This document shows positions 26,921 through 35,999 of a DNA stretch of 64,000 bases, in pieces. Position numbers and translations under genes: made by a program. Origin of the DNA: an uncultured Oscillospiraceae bacterium (lineage in GTDB: Bacteria; Bacillota; Clostridia; Oscillospirales; Oscillospiraceae); assembly GCA_934655875.1 (NCBI GenBank), contig CAKUHB010000011.1, forward strand, positions 3,903 to 67,902, given 5' to 3'. The first letter of the stretch is position 1; each line of letters starts with the position of its first letter. A model generated the notes under the pieces. It saw only the letters and a list, made by a program, of their open reading frames with translations. It was not told the DNA's origin and made no database searches.

Positions 26921-27779
26921 TGGAACCGTCCTTCCTGCCAAAATGCGCGGCCAGCCGCAGCAGCAGCGGCTGCTTCTCTTCCCCGTCTGCGATCAGCTCG
27001 TTGGTCAGGAGCTTTTGCAGCGTCTGCGGGGCAAGATGGCGCTTGAGCATGCCGCCGATGGCGACCGAGATCGTCCCGTTCTCCTCGGACACGATGACGA
27101 CCACGGCGTCGGACGCCTCGCTGGTGCCGACGCCTGCGCGGTGGCGCGTGCCGAGATCGCTCGGCAGGTGCGGATTGTCGCTCAGGGGCATGACGCAGCC
27201 GGCGGCTGCGATGCGCCCGCCGCGGACGATGACCGCGCCGTCGTGCAGGGGCGAGTTTTTGAAGAACAGGTTCCGCAGCAGCTGCTCGGACAGCTGCGCG
27301 TCGACCAGCGTACCGGTCTTGAAATACTCGTCGAGCGGCGTCTCACGCTCAAAGACGAGCAGCACGCCGACGCGCTCCTTTGACATGATCTCGCAGGCCT
27401 GCACCGTCGCTGCCACGGCGCTTTGCTCGATGGACGCGCCGGACTCGGTCGACAGCAGATGGAAATGCAGCTGCGCGCCGACCCGCTCCAGCGCGCGGCG
27501 AAGCTCCGGCTGGAAGACAATGATGAGCGCGATCGCGCCGACCTCGAGGATCTTATTGAGGATCCAGTTTAATGTATAGAGATTCAGTACGTCCGTCAGA
27601 ACGGTGATCGCCAGCAGCAGCAAAATCGCACGTGCCACGCGCGCGGCGCTGGTCGACCGGATCATCCGAAGGAGCGCATAGAAGATAATCGAAACCACCA
27701 GGATATCGACAATATCGGAAATCCCGACCTTTGGGATCTGATACAGAAGATTCTGGAAGAACTCTCGCAGTACGGCCAT
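26910..27779 (-). CDS. cdaA: Diadenylate cyclase
   Basis: 289 residues. Three N-terminal membrane helices (about 20-95), then the DAC domain with the catalytic DGA motif (NSPLHDGAVIV) and the RHR motif (LGTRHRAGVG). It makes c-di-AMP from two ATP, which controls potassium and osmolyte balance and wall homeostasis. It is the first gene of the long housekeeping run, with its own promoter 37 bases upstream. Confidence 0.96.
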   Translation of the reverse strand: MAVLREFFQNLLYQIPKVGISDIVDILVVSIIFYALLRMIRSTSAARVARAILLLLAITVLTDVLNLYTLNWILNKILEVGAIALIIVFQPELRRALERVGAQLHFHLLSTESGASIEQSAVAATVQACEIMSKERVGVLLVFERETPLDEYFKTGTLVDAQLSEQLLRNLFFKNSPLHDGAVIVRGGRIAAAGCVMPLSDNPHLPSDLGTRHRAGVGTSEASDAVVVIVSEENGTISVAIGGMLKRHLAPQTLQKLLTNELIADGEEKQPLLLRLAAHFGRKDGSNEK

Positions 27780-27815
27780 AGGTCATTCTCCCACTGATAC
27801 TTATAGATGATACAA

Positions 27816-27844
27816 ATTATACTCCAATTTCTCCGTATCCGCAA
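27816..27844 (-). promoter_or_regulatory. Promoter of the cdaA-to-rsgA run
   Basis: On the - strand: TTGCGG (27839-27844), 17-base spacer, TATAAT (27816-27821). It is the only clear promoter before the 14 co-directional genes ending at 13422; internal promoters are not excluded. Confidence 0.72.
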
Positions 27845-27930
27845 GTGCATGAAAGAAGAAAGTTCACGGAAGTTTCCACCGCTTTTTCGTCAAAAAGCAG
27901 TCAGCAATTCATAAGCAGCCGCCTTACTTG

Positions 27931-28038
27931 GCTCTCCATCCGGGAGAGCTGTCGCCGCAGGCGACTGAGAGGGGCTTGGCAGGCACGGTTTCCCCTCTCC
28001 GTCTTCGCTGCGCTCAGACACCTCTCCCAAAGGGAGAG
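27931..28038. repeat. Dispersed palindromic element (MITE-like)
   Basis: Nested palindromes in order: GCTCTCC/GGGAGAGC (27931-27949), GTCGCC/GGCGAC (27951-27965), CTGAGAGGGG pairing over distance with CCCCTCTC and CTCAG (27964-28017), and CTCTCCC/GGGAGAG (28022-28038). The shared GGGAGAG cores at both ends make the whole unit a large inverted structure. It matches a repeat I recall as common between genes of gut Clostridia. No open frame of note lies in 27780-28089. Confidence 0.75.
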
Positions 28039-28045
28039 GCAAGAG

Positions 28046-28075
28046 CAGGCACAGCGGATAATTCCGCTGTGCCTG
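28046..28075 (-). terminator. Probable terminator after the MerR gene
   Basis: Thirteen-base perfect stem (CAGGCACAGCGGA / TCCGCTGTGCCTG) with a 4-base loop, 14 bases after the stop. The T run on the - strand is weak (CTCTTGCC). Confidence 0.6.
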
Positions 28076-28089
28076 TTAACTGTTTGCTC

Positions 28090-28917
28090 TCAAATCTCCG
28101 TTACGGGAATCGTGATCTGCGTGACATACTGGTCGGCGGCGCTGGTGAAGCCGGCGTCGATCATGGTGATCTCGCGGGAGAAGCCGGCAGGGCGCAGGTC
28201 GTTTTCGCGGAGACAAGCCATCAGCCGCCCGTACTGCTCCGGCGCCTGCAAGTGGCTGCCGCGGAACATCACGCGCGCGCAGCGTGCACGCGGCAGGCAG
28301 ATCTGCTTGCCGTCAAAGCGGTCTTCCTCGTCCAGAACGAGGAAAATGCCGTCGTACTGCGCAAACTCCCCTGCCGTTAAGTGCTCCGCCGAGATGCCGA
28401 CGCCGACCTTGCCGAGGAAAATGAGCGCTTCCGCCTGTGCTTCGGCCAGACAGGCCGTGGGCAGCTCCAGCTCGCTGCAATCGGTGATCTGCAGCGTCTG
28501 GCCGATCCAGAACAGGCGGCACGGCTCGCTCTCGGTCAGCTCGATCTGCCCAAGCGCCGCGGTCTGCGCTTCGTGCAGCTGCCGCAGGCGGTTGTCGATC
28601 TTGCGCTCAATGCGCGACAGCTCCTGCTGCCGCCGGGCAACCTCCTGCTTCTGCTGGCGCAGCTTCTGCTCGATGCGCGCGACGTCGCGGTTATGCAGGA
28701 AATCCGTGATCTCCGGCAGCGGCATGTCGAGCGTACGCAGATAGCGGATGGTATTGAAGACCTCAAACTGCCGCGGGCCGTAATAGCGGTAGCCGGAATC
28801 GGGATCAACGTATTCCGGCGTCAGAAAGCCGCTCTTTTCGTAATAGCGGATGCTGCTCTGACTGATATGAAAGATTTTGGCCATCTGGCCGATGGAGAAC
28901 AGGCCGGATTTATCCAT
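28090..28917 (-). CDS. MerR-family regulator with C-terminal effector-binding domain
   Basis: 275 residues from MDKSGLFSIGQ, after AAAGGAG. N-terminal winged helix (FSIGQMAKIFHISQSSIRYYEKSGFL), a long coiled coil (about 80-120; QQKQEVARRQQELSRIERK) and a C-terminal GyrI-like ligand domain (about 130-275). BmrR-type members bind drugs and activate efflux genes. It overlaps the MATE gene by 8 bases, and a MerR-type promoter precedes that gene. Likely it activates its own operon. Confidence 0.87.
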   Translation of the reverse strand: MDKSGLFSIGQMAKIFHISQSSIRYYEKSGFLTPEYVDPDSGYRYYGPRQFEVFNTIRYLRTLDMPLPEITDFLHNRDVARIEQKLRQQKQEVARRQQELSRIERKIDNRLRQLHEAQTAALGQIELTESEPCRLFWIGQTLQITDCSELELPTACLAEAQAEALIFLGKVGVGISAEHLTAGEFAQYDGIFLVLDEEDRFDGKQICLPRARCARVMFRGSHLQAPEQYGRLMACLRENDLRPAGFSREITMIDAGFTSAADQYVTQITIPVTEI

Positions 28918-29596
28918 GCAGGCTCCTTTCTCTCGCCGCGCGGCGGCGAAGCACCGCAAAGGCGATCACACAGACAAGAATGGAAAACAGCGAACCTGCC
29001 GCGTTGGACAGACCCATCGGCAGAAGCGTCTGCGGGAACAGGCGGGACGCCAGATACGCGCCGGGGATTCGCACCAGAAGGATGGACAGGAAATTGTGCA
29101 GGAACGACAGCTCCGACTTGCCGCAGGCGCAGAAATAGCCGCTGAAGCTGAACTGGACACCGGCAAAGAAGCTGTCCCAGACGTAGCCGCGCAGATACTG
29201 CCCGCCGGAGACGGCCACTGCCGTGTCCGGCGTGAACAGGGCGACCAGCGGCTCCGCCGCAAACTGGACAGCCGCGACGACGAGCACGTTGAAGCCGCAG
29301 CAGAGCGCGATCGCCCATTGCAGCGTCCGGATCGCGCGCTCCGGCTTGCCCGCGCCGACGGCCTGCGCGATGGAGACGGTCGTGCCCATTGCAAGGCCCA
29401 CAAGCATGATGGTCAGCATGTGCATGACCTGCGAGCCGATCGAGACCGCCGTCGTGCTGGCCACGCCCTCGTACTGCCCGATGATGAACAGATCCGCCAT
29501 TCCATAGAGCGTCTGCAAGAGATAGGACAGCAGATACGGCAGCGAGAAGCTGACGACTGTTTTCAAAACGCTTCCGTTTGTCAGATTTTTTTCCAC
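28910..29596 (-). CDS. Half-length MATE-type efflux protein
   Basis: 228 residues from a GTG start (VEKNLTNGSVLKTV) preceded by AAGGGGTG; the ATG one base upstream is in another frame. MATE exporters have about 450 residues and 12 helices in two related halves. Here an N-terminal-half beginning (LPYLLSYLLQTLYGMADLF, then GTTVSIAQAVGAGKPERA) runs into a sequence that looks like the end of the second half (YLRGYVWDSFFAGVQFSFSG, then RIPGAYLASRLFP). About six helices are predicted. It may be an in-frame internal deletion or a true half-size transporter. Confidence 0.72.
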   Translation of the reverse strand: MEKNLTNGSVLKTVVSFSLPYLLSYLLQTLYGMADLFIIGQYEGVASTTAVSIGSQVMHMLTIMLVGLAMGTTVSIAQAVGAGKPERAIRTLQWAIALCCGFNVLVVAAVQFAAEPLVALFTPDTAVAVSGGQYLRGYVWDSFFAGVQFSFSGYFCACGKSELSFLHNFLSILLVRIPGAYLASRLFPQTLLPMGLSNAAGSLFSILVCVIAFAVLRRRAARERSLHG

Positions 29597-29624
29597 ATGG
29601 ATACACCCCTTTTGATTTCGCCCC

Positions 29625-29655
29625 ATTATAAACTCTACAACCATTGCAAAGTCAA
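29625..29655 (-). promoter_or_regulatory. MerR-type promoter with operator in a 19-base spacer
   Basis: On the - strand: TTGACT (29650-29655), 19-base spacer, TATAAT (29625-29630). The spacer holds an imperfect dyad (GACTTTGCAA / TTGTAGAGTT, 7 of 10 paired, 29631-29653). A 19-base spacer with a dyad inside is the mark of MerR-activated promoters, and a MerR gene is the second gene of the operon. Confidence 0.72.
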
Positions 29656-29697
29656 GCGTGTTTCCAGAAAATCCGGCAAAATTCGTGCAGAATGCCA

Positions 29698-29726
29698 TTT
29701 ACTTTTTCCGTATCCCGGCATATAAT
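29698..29726 (+). promoter_or_regulatory. Promoter for the DUF1275 gene
   Basis: TTTACT (29698-29703), 17-base spacer, TATAAT (29721-29726), about 49 bases before the ATG. Confidence 0.62.
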
Positions 29727-29774
29727 ACTGCGTTGCGGGCATAAAATCGCAAAAAATATTCCCGGAGGTATGTC

Positions 29775-30449
29775 ATGCATCAGAAGCATCTTTTTCACGG
29801 ACAGATGTCGGATACGTTCCGCGCGGCGATCTTCGTCATTCTGTCCGGCGGTTTTCAGGACGCCTATACGTATATCTGCCGCGGGCAGGTCTTTGCCAAC
29901 GCGCAGACCGGCAACATCGTTCTTCTGAGCGCGGCGCTTCTGCGCGGCGAATGGAGCGTGTGTCTGAAATACGTCATCCCGGTCACAGCCTTTATTCTCG
30001 GCACCATGGCAGCCGAGGGCATCCATATGCGCTTCCGCAGCTATGAAAAGTTCCACTGGCGGCAGATGGTGCTGGTGCTCGAAATCGCGTTTCTGCTCAT
30101 TGTCGGCTTCCTGCCGCATTCGCTCGACCCGCTGGCCAACGCGCTGGTCTCGTTTGTCTGCGCGCTACAGGTTCAGACGTTCCACAAGATACGCGGCCAC
30201 GTCTACGCCAGTACCATGTGCATCGGCAATCTCCGCTCGGCGTCGGAAGCGCTGTGCGAATATTTCCACAATCACGACAAGCGGACGCTGCAATCCTCCC
30301 GCACGTACTTCAGCATCATTCTTGTCTTCGCCGCCGGCGCAGGGCTCGGCAGTCTTGTGACCGAGTTCATCGACGCCCGCGCCATCTGGGTCTGCTGCGT
30401 GCTGCTGTTCGTCAGCTTCACCATGATGTTCACCCCGGCAGATCAATAA
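29775..30449 (+). CDS. DUF1275 (YoaK-like) membrane protein
   Basis: 224 residues with about six membrane segments. The family's opening is present: GGFQDAYTYICRGQVFANAQTGN. Also present is the TFHKIRGHVYASTMCIGNLRSASEAL segment, here read in two parts around the conserved Thr/Asn positions. The molecular function of DUF1275 proteins is not settled. GGAGG precedes the ATG. Monocistronic, running away from the MATE operon. Confidence 0.85.
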   Translation: MHQKHLFHGQMSDTFRAAIFVILSGGFQDAYTYICRGQVFANAQTGNIVLLSAALLRGEWSVCLKYVIPVTAFILGTMAAEGIHMRFRSYEKFHWRQMVLVLEIAFLLIVGFLPHSLDPLANALVSFVCALQVQTFHKIRGHVYASTMCIGNLRSASEALCEYFHNHDKRTLQSSRTYFSIILVFAAGAGLGSLVTEFIDARAIWVCCVLLFVSFTMMFTPADQ

Positions 30450-30512
30450 AATACAGGCTGCCGCCGCGCGCGGCGTTTCAGAAAAAGTCAGAGAATGTTC
30501 ACAAAGCGTTCA

Positions 30513-30558
30513 TTGACTTTTTCTTTTTTCTGCTTATAATTTAGTTCAATATTGAACT
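30513..30558 (+). promoter_or_regulatory. Promoter with MarR-type operator
   Basis: TTGACT (30513-30518), 16-base spacer, TATAAT (30535-30540). Two bases downstream lies a perfect 16-base palindrome, AGTTCAATATTGAACT (30543-30558), covering the likely transcription start. MarR repressors bind such dyads; the marR gene starts 24 bases further on, so the operon is probably self-repressed. Confidence 0.82.
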
Positions 30559-30581
30559 ATTCGATATTGGAGGTATTGCTT

Positions 30582-31058
30582 ATGTCGGAGCTGACCCTGA
30601 CCGCGTCTGCGATGTTCGCCAACGCGGCCAGATTCACGGACGCCTATCACGCCGTCATCGCGCCGCTCTGCGAAAAGACGCAGCTGCCGCCCGCCGCGGT
30701 GGACATCCTGCTGTTTCTTGCGAACAATCCCGGACACGACACGGCTGCGGCCGTCTGCCGTATGCGCGGGCTGAAGCCGGGCATTGTGTCGTTCCACGTC
30801 GACCGGCTGGTGACGGAAGGATATCTTCTGCGGCAGAGCGTGCCGGGCGACCGGCGGAAGACGATGCTCACCTGCACTGAAAAGGCCGCGCCCATCATCA
30901 CGCAGGGCCGCGCATTGCAGCGCGCGTTTGCCGAGCAGCTCACAGGCGGGCTGAGCGAGGAGGATCTGGAGCACTTCCGCCGCTGCATCGCCGTCTTTGA
31001 CCGCAATATCGAAAGGATCCGCACGGGAACGTGCAAACGAAGGGAGACACAGCCATGA
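30582..31058 (+). CDS. MarR-family repressor
   Basis: 158 residues from MSELTLTAS after GGAGG. Winged-helix core: AAAVCRMRGLKPGIVSFHVDRLV recognition region and the wing segment RQSVPGDRRKTMLTCTEK with the family's D-x-R. It overlaps the first exporter gene by 4 bases (ATGA). Likely a ligand-released repressor of its own operon through the palindrome at 30543. Confidence 0.9.
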   Translation: MSELTLTASAMFANAARFTDAYHAVIAPLCEKTQLPPAAVDILLFLANNPGHDTAAAVCRMRGLKPGIVSFHVDRLVTEGYLLRQSVPGDRRKTMLTCTEKAAPIITQGRALQRAFAEQLTGGLSEEDLEHFRRCIAVFDRNIERIRTGTCKRRETQP

Positions 31059-32830
31059 TAAAACTTCTCAAACGCATGCGGAAGCGGGAGGCGCTGATGG
31101 CGCTCATCTGCGCGCTGCTCGTTGTCGTACAGGTCTACTTTGACCTCAAGCTGCCCGATTATATGACGCAGCTGACCACCCTCATCAAGACGCCCGGCAG
31201 CGAGACGGCCGACGTTCTGTCCGTCGGCGGGCAGATGCTTCTGTGTACGCTGGCCAGCGCCGTGCTTGCCATCGCCTGCGGCTATCTTGCCGCGAAGACA
31301 GCCTCCGGCTTCAGCTTCGCCGTGCGCGGCGATCTGTTTCATCACGTGATGGACGCCGGAAGCGAGGAGATGCACGCCTTCTCCGTCCCGAGTCTCATCA
31401 CCCGGACCACCAACGATATCACGCAGATCCAGATGATCGTCGCCATGGGCCTGCAAATGCTCATGAAAGCGCCGATCATGGCCGTCTGGGCCGTCATCAA
31501 GATTCTCGGCAAGAGCTGGGAGCTCTCGGTCATCACGGCGGGCTTTGTCGTGGCGCTGTGCACGGTGGTGCTGCTCATCATGACCAGCTGCCTGCCGCGG
31601 TTCCGCAAGGTACAGAAGAAGACGGATGAAATCAACCGCGTCGCACGGGAAAATCTCACCGGCATCAACGTTGTCCACGCCTTCAACGCCGAGGACTATC
31701 AGAACCGCAAGTTTGACGGCCCAAGCCGCGACATGATGGAGCTGCAAATGAAAAATCAGAAGCTGTTCGCCATTTTGCAGCCCGCCATGGGACTTGGCAT
31801 GAACGGGCTGTCGCTCGCGATCTACTGGGTCGGCGCGGCGCTGGTCGAGCGCATCGCTCTGACCGATCCGGCGGCGCGGCTGACGATGTTCACGAACGTT
31901 CTGGTCTTCAGCACCTACGCGACCTATGTCGTCATGTCGTTCATGATGCTGGTCATGATTTTCATGCTGCTGCCGCAGGCGCAGGTCTCGGCAGAGCGTA
32001 TCAACGAGGTTCTCGACACGCAGCCGCACATCCGCGAGGGCCGCGAGACCAGGGGCCGCGAGACCGGCACGGTCGAGTTCCGCGACGTTTCGTTCCGCTA
32101 TCCGAACGCTGCCGGCAATGAGCTGGAGCATATCAGCTTCCGCGTCGGCCGCGGCCAGACGCTCGCCGTCATCGGCGCAACCGGCAGCGGCAAGTCGACG
32201 CTCGTGAGTCTCATCCCGCGCTTTTACGACGCGACGGAGGGCTCCGTGCTGGTCGACGGCGTCGACGTGAAAAACTATACCTTTGACACGCTTTATAATA
32301 AGCTTGGCTACGTGACGCAGAAGGCCGTTCTGTTCTCCGGCACCGTCCGCGAGAACGTCTTCTTTGGCGAAAGCGCCGTACAGGACACCGATGCATCGCT
32401 CGGCGACGCTCTGCGGCTGTCGCAGGCTGACGAATTTGTCAGCCGCTATCCCGAGGGCGCGGCGCACCCCATCGCCCAGCTGGGCCGGAACGTCTCCGGC
32501 GGGCAGAAGCAGCGACTGTCCATTGCCCGCGCGCTGGCAAGAAAGCCGGAAATCCTCGTATTTGACGATTCGTTCTCCGCGCTGGACTACCGGACGGATG
32601 CCGCGCTGCGCGAGGGGCTTGCCCGCGAGCTGCCCGACACCACCAAGATTATCGTCGCCCAGCGCATCAGCACCATCCGGCACGCCGATCAGATCCTCGT
32701 GCTTGACCGCGGCGAGCTCGTCGGCCACGGCACGCACGACGAGCTGATGAAGACCTGCCGCGTCTATCAGGAGATCGCGCTGTCGCAGCTGAGCGCGGAA
32801 GAACTTGCAGAAGGAGGAGATTGCAAATGA
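31055..32830 (+). CDS. ABC exporter half, degenerate catalytic site
   Basis: 591 residues: six membrane helices (about 1-320) fused to an ATPase domain with Walker A IGATGSGKST, signature VSGGQKQRL and Walker B EILVFDDSFSALD. The catalytic Glu after Walker B is Asp, as in the degenerate half of heterodimeric exporters such as TM287/288. Its partner is the next gene, coupled by ATGA. Start at the ATG overlapping the marR stop. Confidence 0.93.
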   Translation: MIKLLKRMRKREALMALICALLVVVQVYFDLKLPDYMTQLTTLIKTPGSETADVLSVGGQMLLCTLASAVLAIACGYLAAKTASGFSFAVRGDLFHHVMDAGSEEMHAFSVPSLITRTTNDITQIQMIVAMGLQMLMKAPIMAVWAVIKILGKSWELSVITAGFVVALCTVVLLIMTSCLPRFRKVQKKTDEINRVARENLTGINVVHAFNAEDYQNRKFDGPSRDMMELQMKNQKLFAILQPAMGLGMNGLSLAIYWVGAALVERIALTDPAARLTMFTNVLVFSTYATYVVMSFMMLVMIFMLLPQAQVSAERINEVLDTQPHIREGRETRGRETGTVEFRDVSFRYPNAAGNELEHISFRVGRGQTLAVIGATGSGKSTLVSLIPRFYDATEGSVLVDGVDVKNYTFDTLYNKLGYVTQKAVLFSGTVRENVFFGESAVQDTDASLGDALRLSQADEFVSRYPEGAAHPIAQLGRNVSGGQKQRLSIARALARKPEILVFDDSFSALDYRTDAALREGLARELPDTTKIIVAQRISTIRHADQILVLDRGELVGHGTHDELMKTCRVYQEIALSQLSAEELAEGGDCK

Positions 32831-34608
32831 GACCCAATATGCAGCCTGTCCAGAAGACCGATCTGAAGGCCGCGCTCCGGCGGCTGACCGCGTATCTGCG
32901 CAAGAGCCTTGGCATTCTGATTTTTGCGCTCGTCCTCGCGGCGCTCAGTGCCGTGCTGACGATCATCGGCCCCGATCAGGTCGGTAAGATCGCCACGCTC
33001 ATGTCCGAGGGACTGATGACCGGCATCGACCTTGCCGCCGTGGCAAAGGTCGGCGTGCTGCTGGCCGTGATCTATGGACTCAGCGCCCTGTTTGGCTTTG
33101 CGCAGCACTATATCATGGCGAACGTCACGCTCAAAATGTCCTACCGGATGCGCGGCGAGCTGTCAGAAAAGATCAACCGTGTACCGCAGAAGTATTTCAA
33201 CTTCCATTCGCAGGGCGACATTCTCAGCCGCATTACGAACGACGTTTCCACGCTCCAGCAGGGCCTGACCAACAGCCTGCCGACCATCATTTCGGCCGCC
33301 ACGCAGTTTGTCGGGTGCCTCATTATGATGTTCGTGACGGAGTGGCGGCTGGCGCTCGTCTCGCTGGCGATCACGCTCATCGGACTTCTGCTGGTCATCC
33401 TCATCATGTCCCGCTCGCAGAAATACTTTACTGCCCGGCAGGAAAGCCTCGGCGCGCTGAACGGCTATGTGGAGGAGATGTACTCCGGCCACGCGGTCGT
33501 GCGCATCTCGCGCGCGGGCGAGCCGGTCGGCGAGAAATTTGACCAGCTCAACAGCGCCGTCTATGACGCGAACTGGCGCTCGCAGTTCCTGTCCGGCGTC
33601 ATGCAGCCGCTCATGAACGTCATCGGCAATCTGTCCTATGTCGCCGTGTGCGTGCTGGGGTCGATTCTGGCCATTCAGGGCATCATTGACATCGGCGTCA
33701 TCGTCTCGTTCATCCTGTATGTGCGCCTGTTCACCTCGCCCCTGACGCAGATCGCGCAGGGCATGACGAACATGCAGACCGCGTCCGCGTCGGCGCACCG
33801 CATTTTTGACTTTCTCGAGAGTGAAGAGCTGCCCGACGAGAGCGAAAAGACGCCCGCGCCGCAGGCGGTCAAGGGCGCCGTCAGCTTCGAGCATGTCCGC
33901 TTCAGCTATCCCGACGCGCCGGAGAAGATCATCATCAAGGACTTCTCCGCCGAAGTAAAGCCCGGCCAGAAGGTCGCCATCGTCGGCCCGACCGGTGCGG
34001 GTAAGACCACCATGGTCAACCTGCTCATGCGCTTTTACGAGCTCTGCGGCGGCAGCATCCGCATTGACGGCACGCCCGCCAGCGAGCTGCGCCGTGAGGA
34101 TGTGCACCGCATGTTCGCCATGGTATTGCAGGACACGTGGCTGTTTGAAGGAACTGTCCGGGAGAATCTGGTCTACAACATGCCGGACGTGACGGACGAG
34201 CAGCTGGAGACGGTCTGCCGCGCCTGCGGGCTTGACAAATTTGTGCATTCCCTGCCGCACGGCTTCGACACCGTCCTGTCCGACAGCTCGTCCATCTCCG
34301 CCGGTCAGAAGCAGCTGCTGACCATCGCCCGCGCCATGCTGCAGGATGCGCCGATGCTCATTCTGGACGAAGCGACCAGCTCCGTCGACACGCGCACGGA
34401 GCTGCTCATCCAGAGAGCCATGGACCGGCTGACCGAGAACCGCACGAGCTTCGTGATCGCCCACCGGCTCTCCACGATCAAAAACGCCGATCTCATCCTT
34501 GTCATGAAGGACGGCGACGTGATCGAGAGCGGCACGCACGAGACGCTCATGCAGAAGGGCGGCTTCTATGCCGGCCTCTACAACAGTCAGTTTGAGTGTG
34601 CCGGATAA
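32827..34608 (+). CDS. ABC exporter half, canonical catalytic site
   Basis: 593 residues, same architecture: membrane domain (about 25-330), Walker A GPTGAGKTT, Walker B MLILDEATSSVD with the catalytic Glu, H-switch IAHRLSTI. Its signature is ISAGQ rather than LSGGQ. In a heterodimer this odd signature faces the neighbour's degenerate Walker B, so one weak and one active ATP site result, as known for this class. Substrate unknown; MarR control suggests a drug or toxic metabolite. Confidence 0.93.
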   Translation: MRPNMQPVQKTDLKAALRRLTAYLRKSLGILIFALVLAALSAVLTIIGPDQVGKIATLMSEGLMTGIDLAAVAKVGVLLAVIYGLSALFGFAQHYIMANVTLKMSYRMRGELSEKINRVPQKYFNFHSQGDILSRITNDVSTLQQGLTNSLPTIISAATQFVGCLIMMFVTEWRLALVSLAITLIGLLLVILIMSRSQKYFTARQESLGALNGYVEEMYSGHAVVRISRAGEPVGEKFDQLNSAVYDANWRSQFLSGVMQPLMNVIGNLSYVAVCVLGSILAIQGIIDIGVIVSFILYVRLFTSPLTQIAQGMTNMQTASASAHRIFDFLESEELPDESEKTPAPQAVKGAVSFEHVRFSYPDAPEKIIIKDFSAEVKPGQKVAIVGPTGAGKTTMVNLLMRFYELCGGSIRIDGTPASELRREDVHRMFAMVLQDTWLFEGTVRENLVYNMPDVTDEQLETVCRACGLDKFVHSLPHGFDTVLSDSSSISAGQKQLLTIARAMLQDAPMLILDEATSSVDTRTELLIQRAMDRLTENRTSFVIAHRLSTIKNADLILVMKDGDVIESGTHETLMQKGGFYAGLYNSQFECAG

Positions 34609-34622
34609 CACCCGAAACCTGC

Positions 34623-34664
34623 TGCCGCACGGTCCCAGAAAACGGGTCGTGCGGCAGTTTTTTC
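34623..34664 (+). terminator. Terminator of the marR-exporter operon
   Basis: Stem CTGCCGCACG / CGTGCGGCAG with a 16-base loop followed by six T, 14 bases after the stop. Confidence 0.9.
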
Positions 34665-34944
34665 AGAAAAACGGAAGTTTATGTGAATTTCAATAAAAAT
34701 ACAGAGCAATTTGTCCTGATTTTTTCCGGATTGCATCTTGCAAAATCGCGTCAAATCCCGCATGATATAAAAAACCAAAATCCCATGTATAAACGACACC
34801 TGCCCGCCTGCCGCGCACGTGCCGCGGTTTTTGCCCGCAGCGGCCAGCTTTTCCCGCTGCCGCCGGATTTTATCCCTTCTTCGGATTTTGGCCAGAGAAA
34901 ATGCAGGAAAAAACATCTTTCGATTCATTTCCTGCAAATAATCG
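34665..34944. other. Intergenic region before the opp operon
   Basis: 280 AT-richer bases with no convincing gene, repeat or RNA structure that I can see. A G+C-rich patch near 34800-34860 carries only short imperfect inverted repeats. Confidence 0.5.
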
Positions 34945-34973
34945 TTGATTTTTCCGCTTTAATCATTTATAGT
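34945..34973 (+). promoter_or_regulatory. Promoter of the opp operon
   Basis: TTGATT (34945-34950), 17-base spacer, TATAGT (34968-34973), 85 bases before oppB. No dyad operator is evident nearby. Confidence 0.65.
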
Positions 34974-35058
34974 AACATAACAGCACAGTATCAAATACGG
35001 AAAAGGCACTTGTCTTTCTGCAAGCGACAGTTTCCAGTCATTGAAGGTGGGATGAACC

Positions 35059-35988
<930 letters not shown>

Positions 35989-35999
35989 GGAGGCGCACC

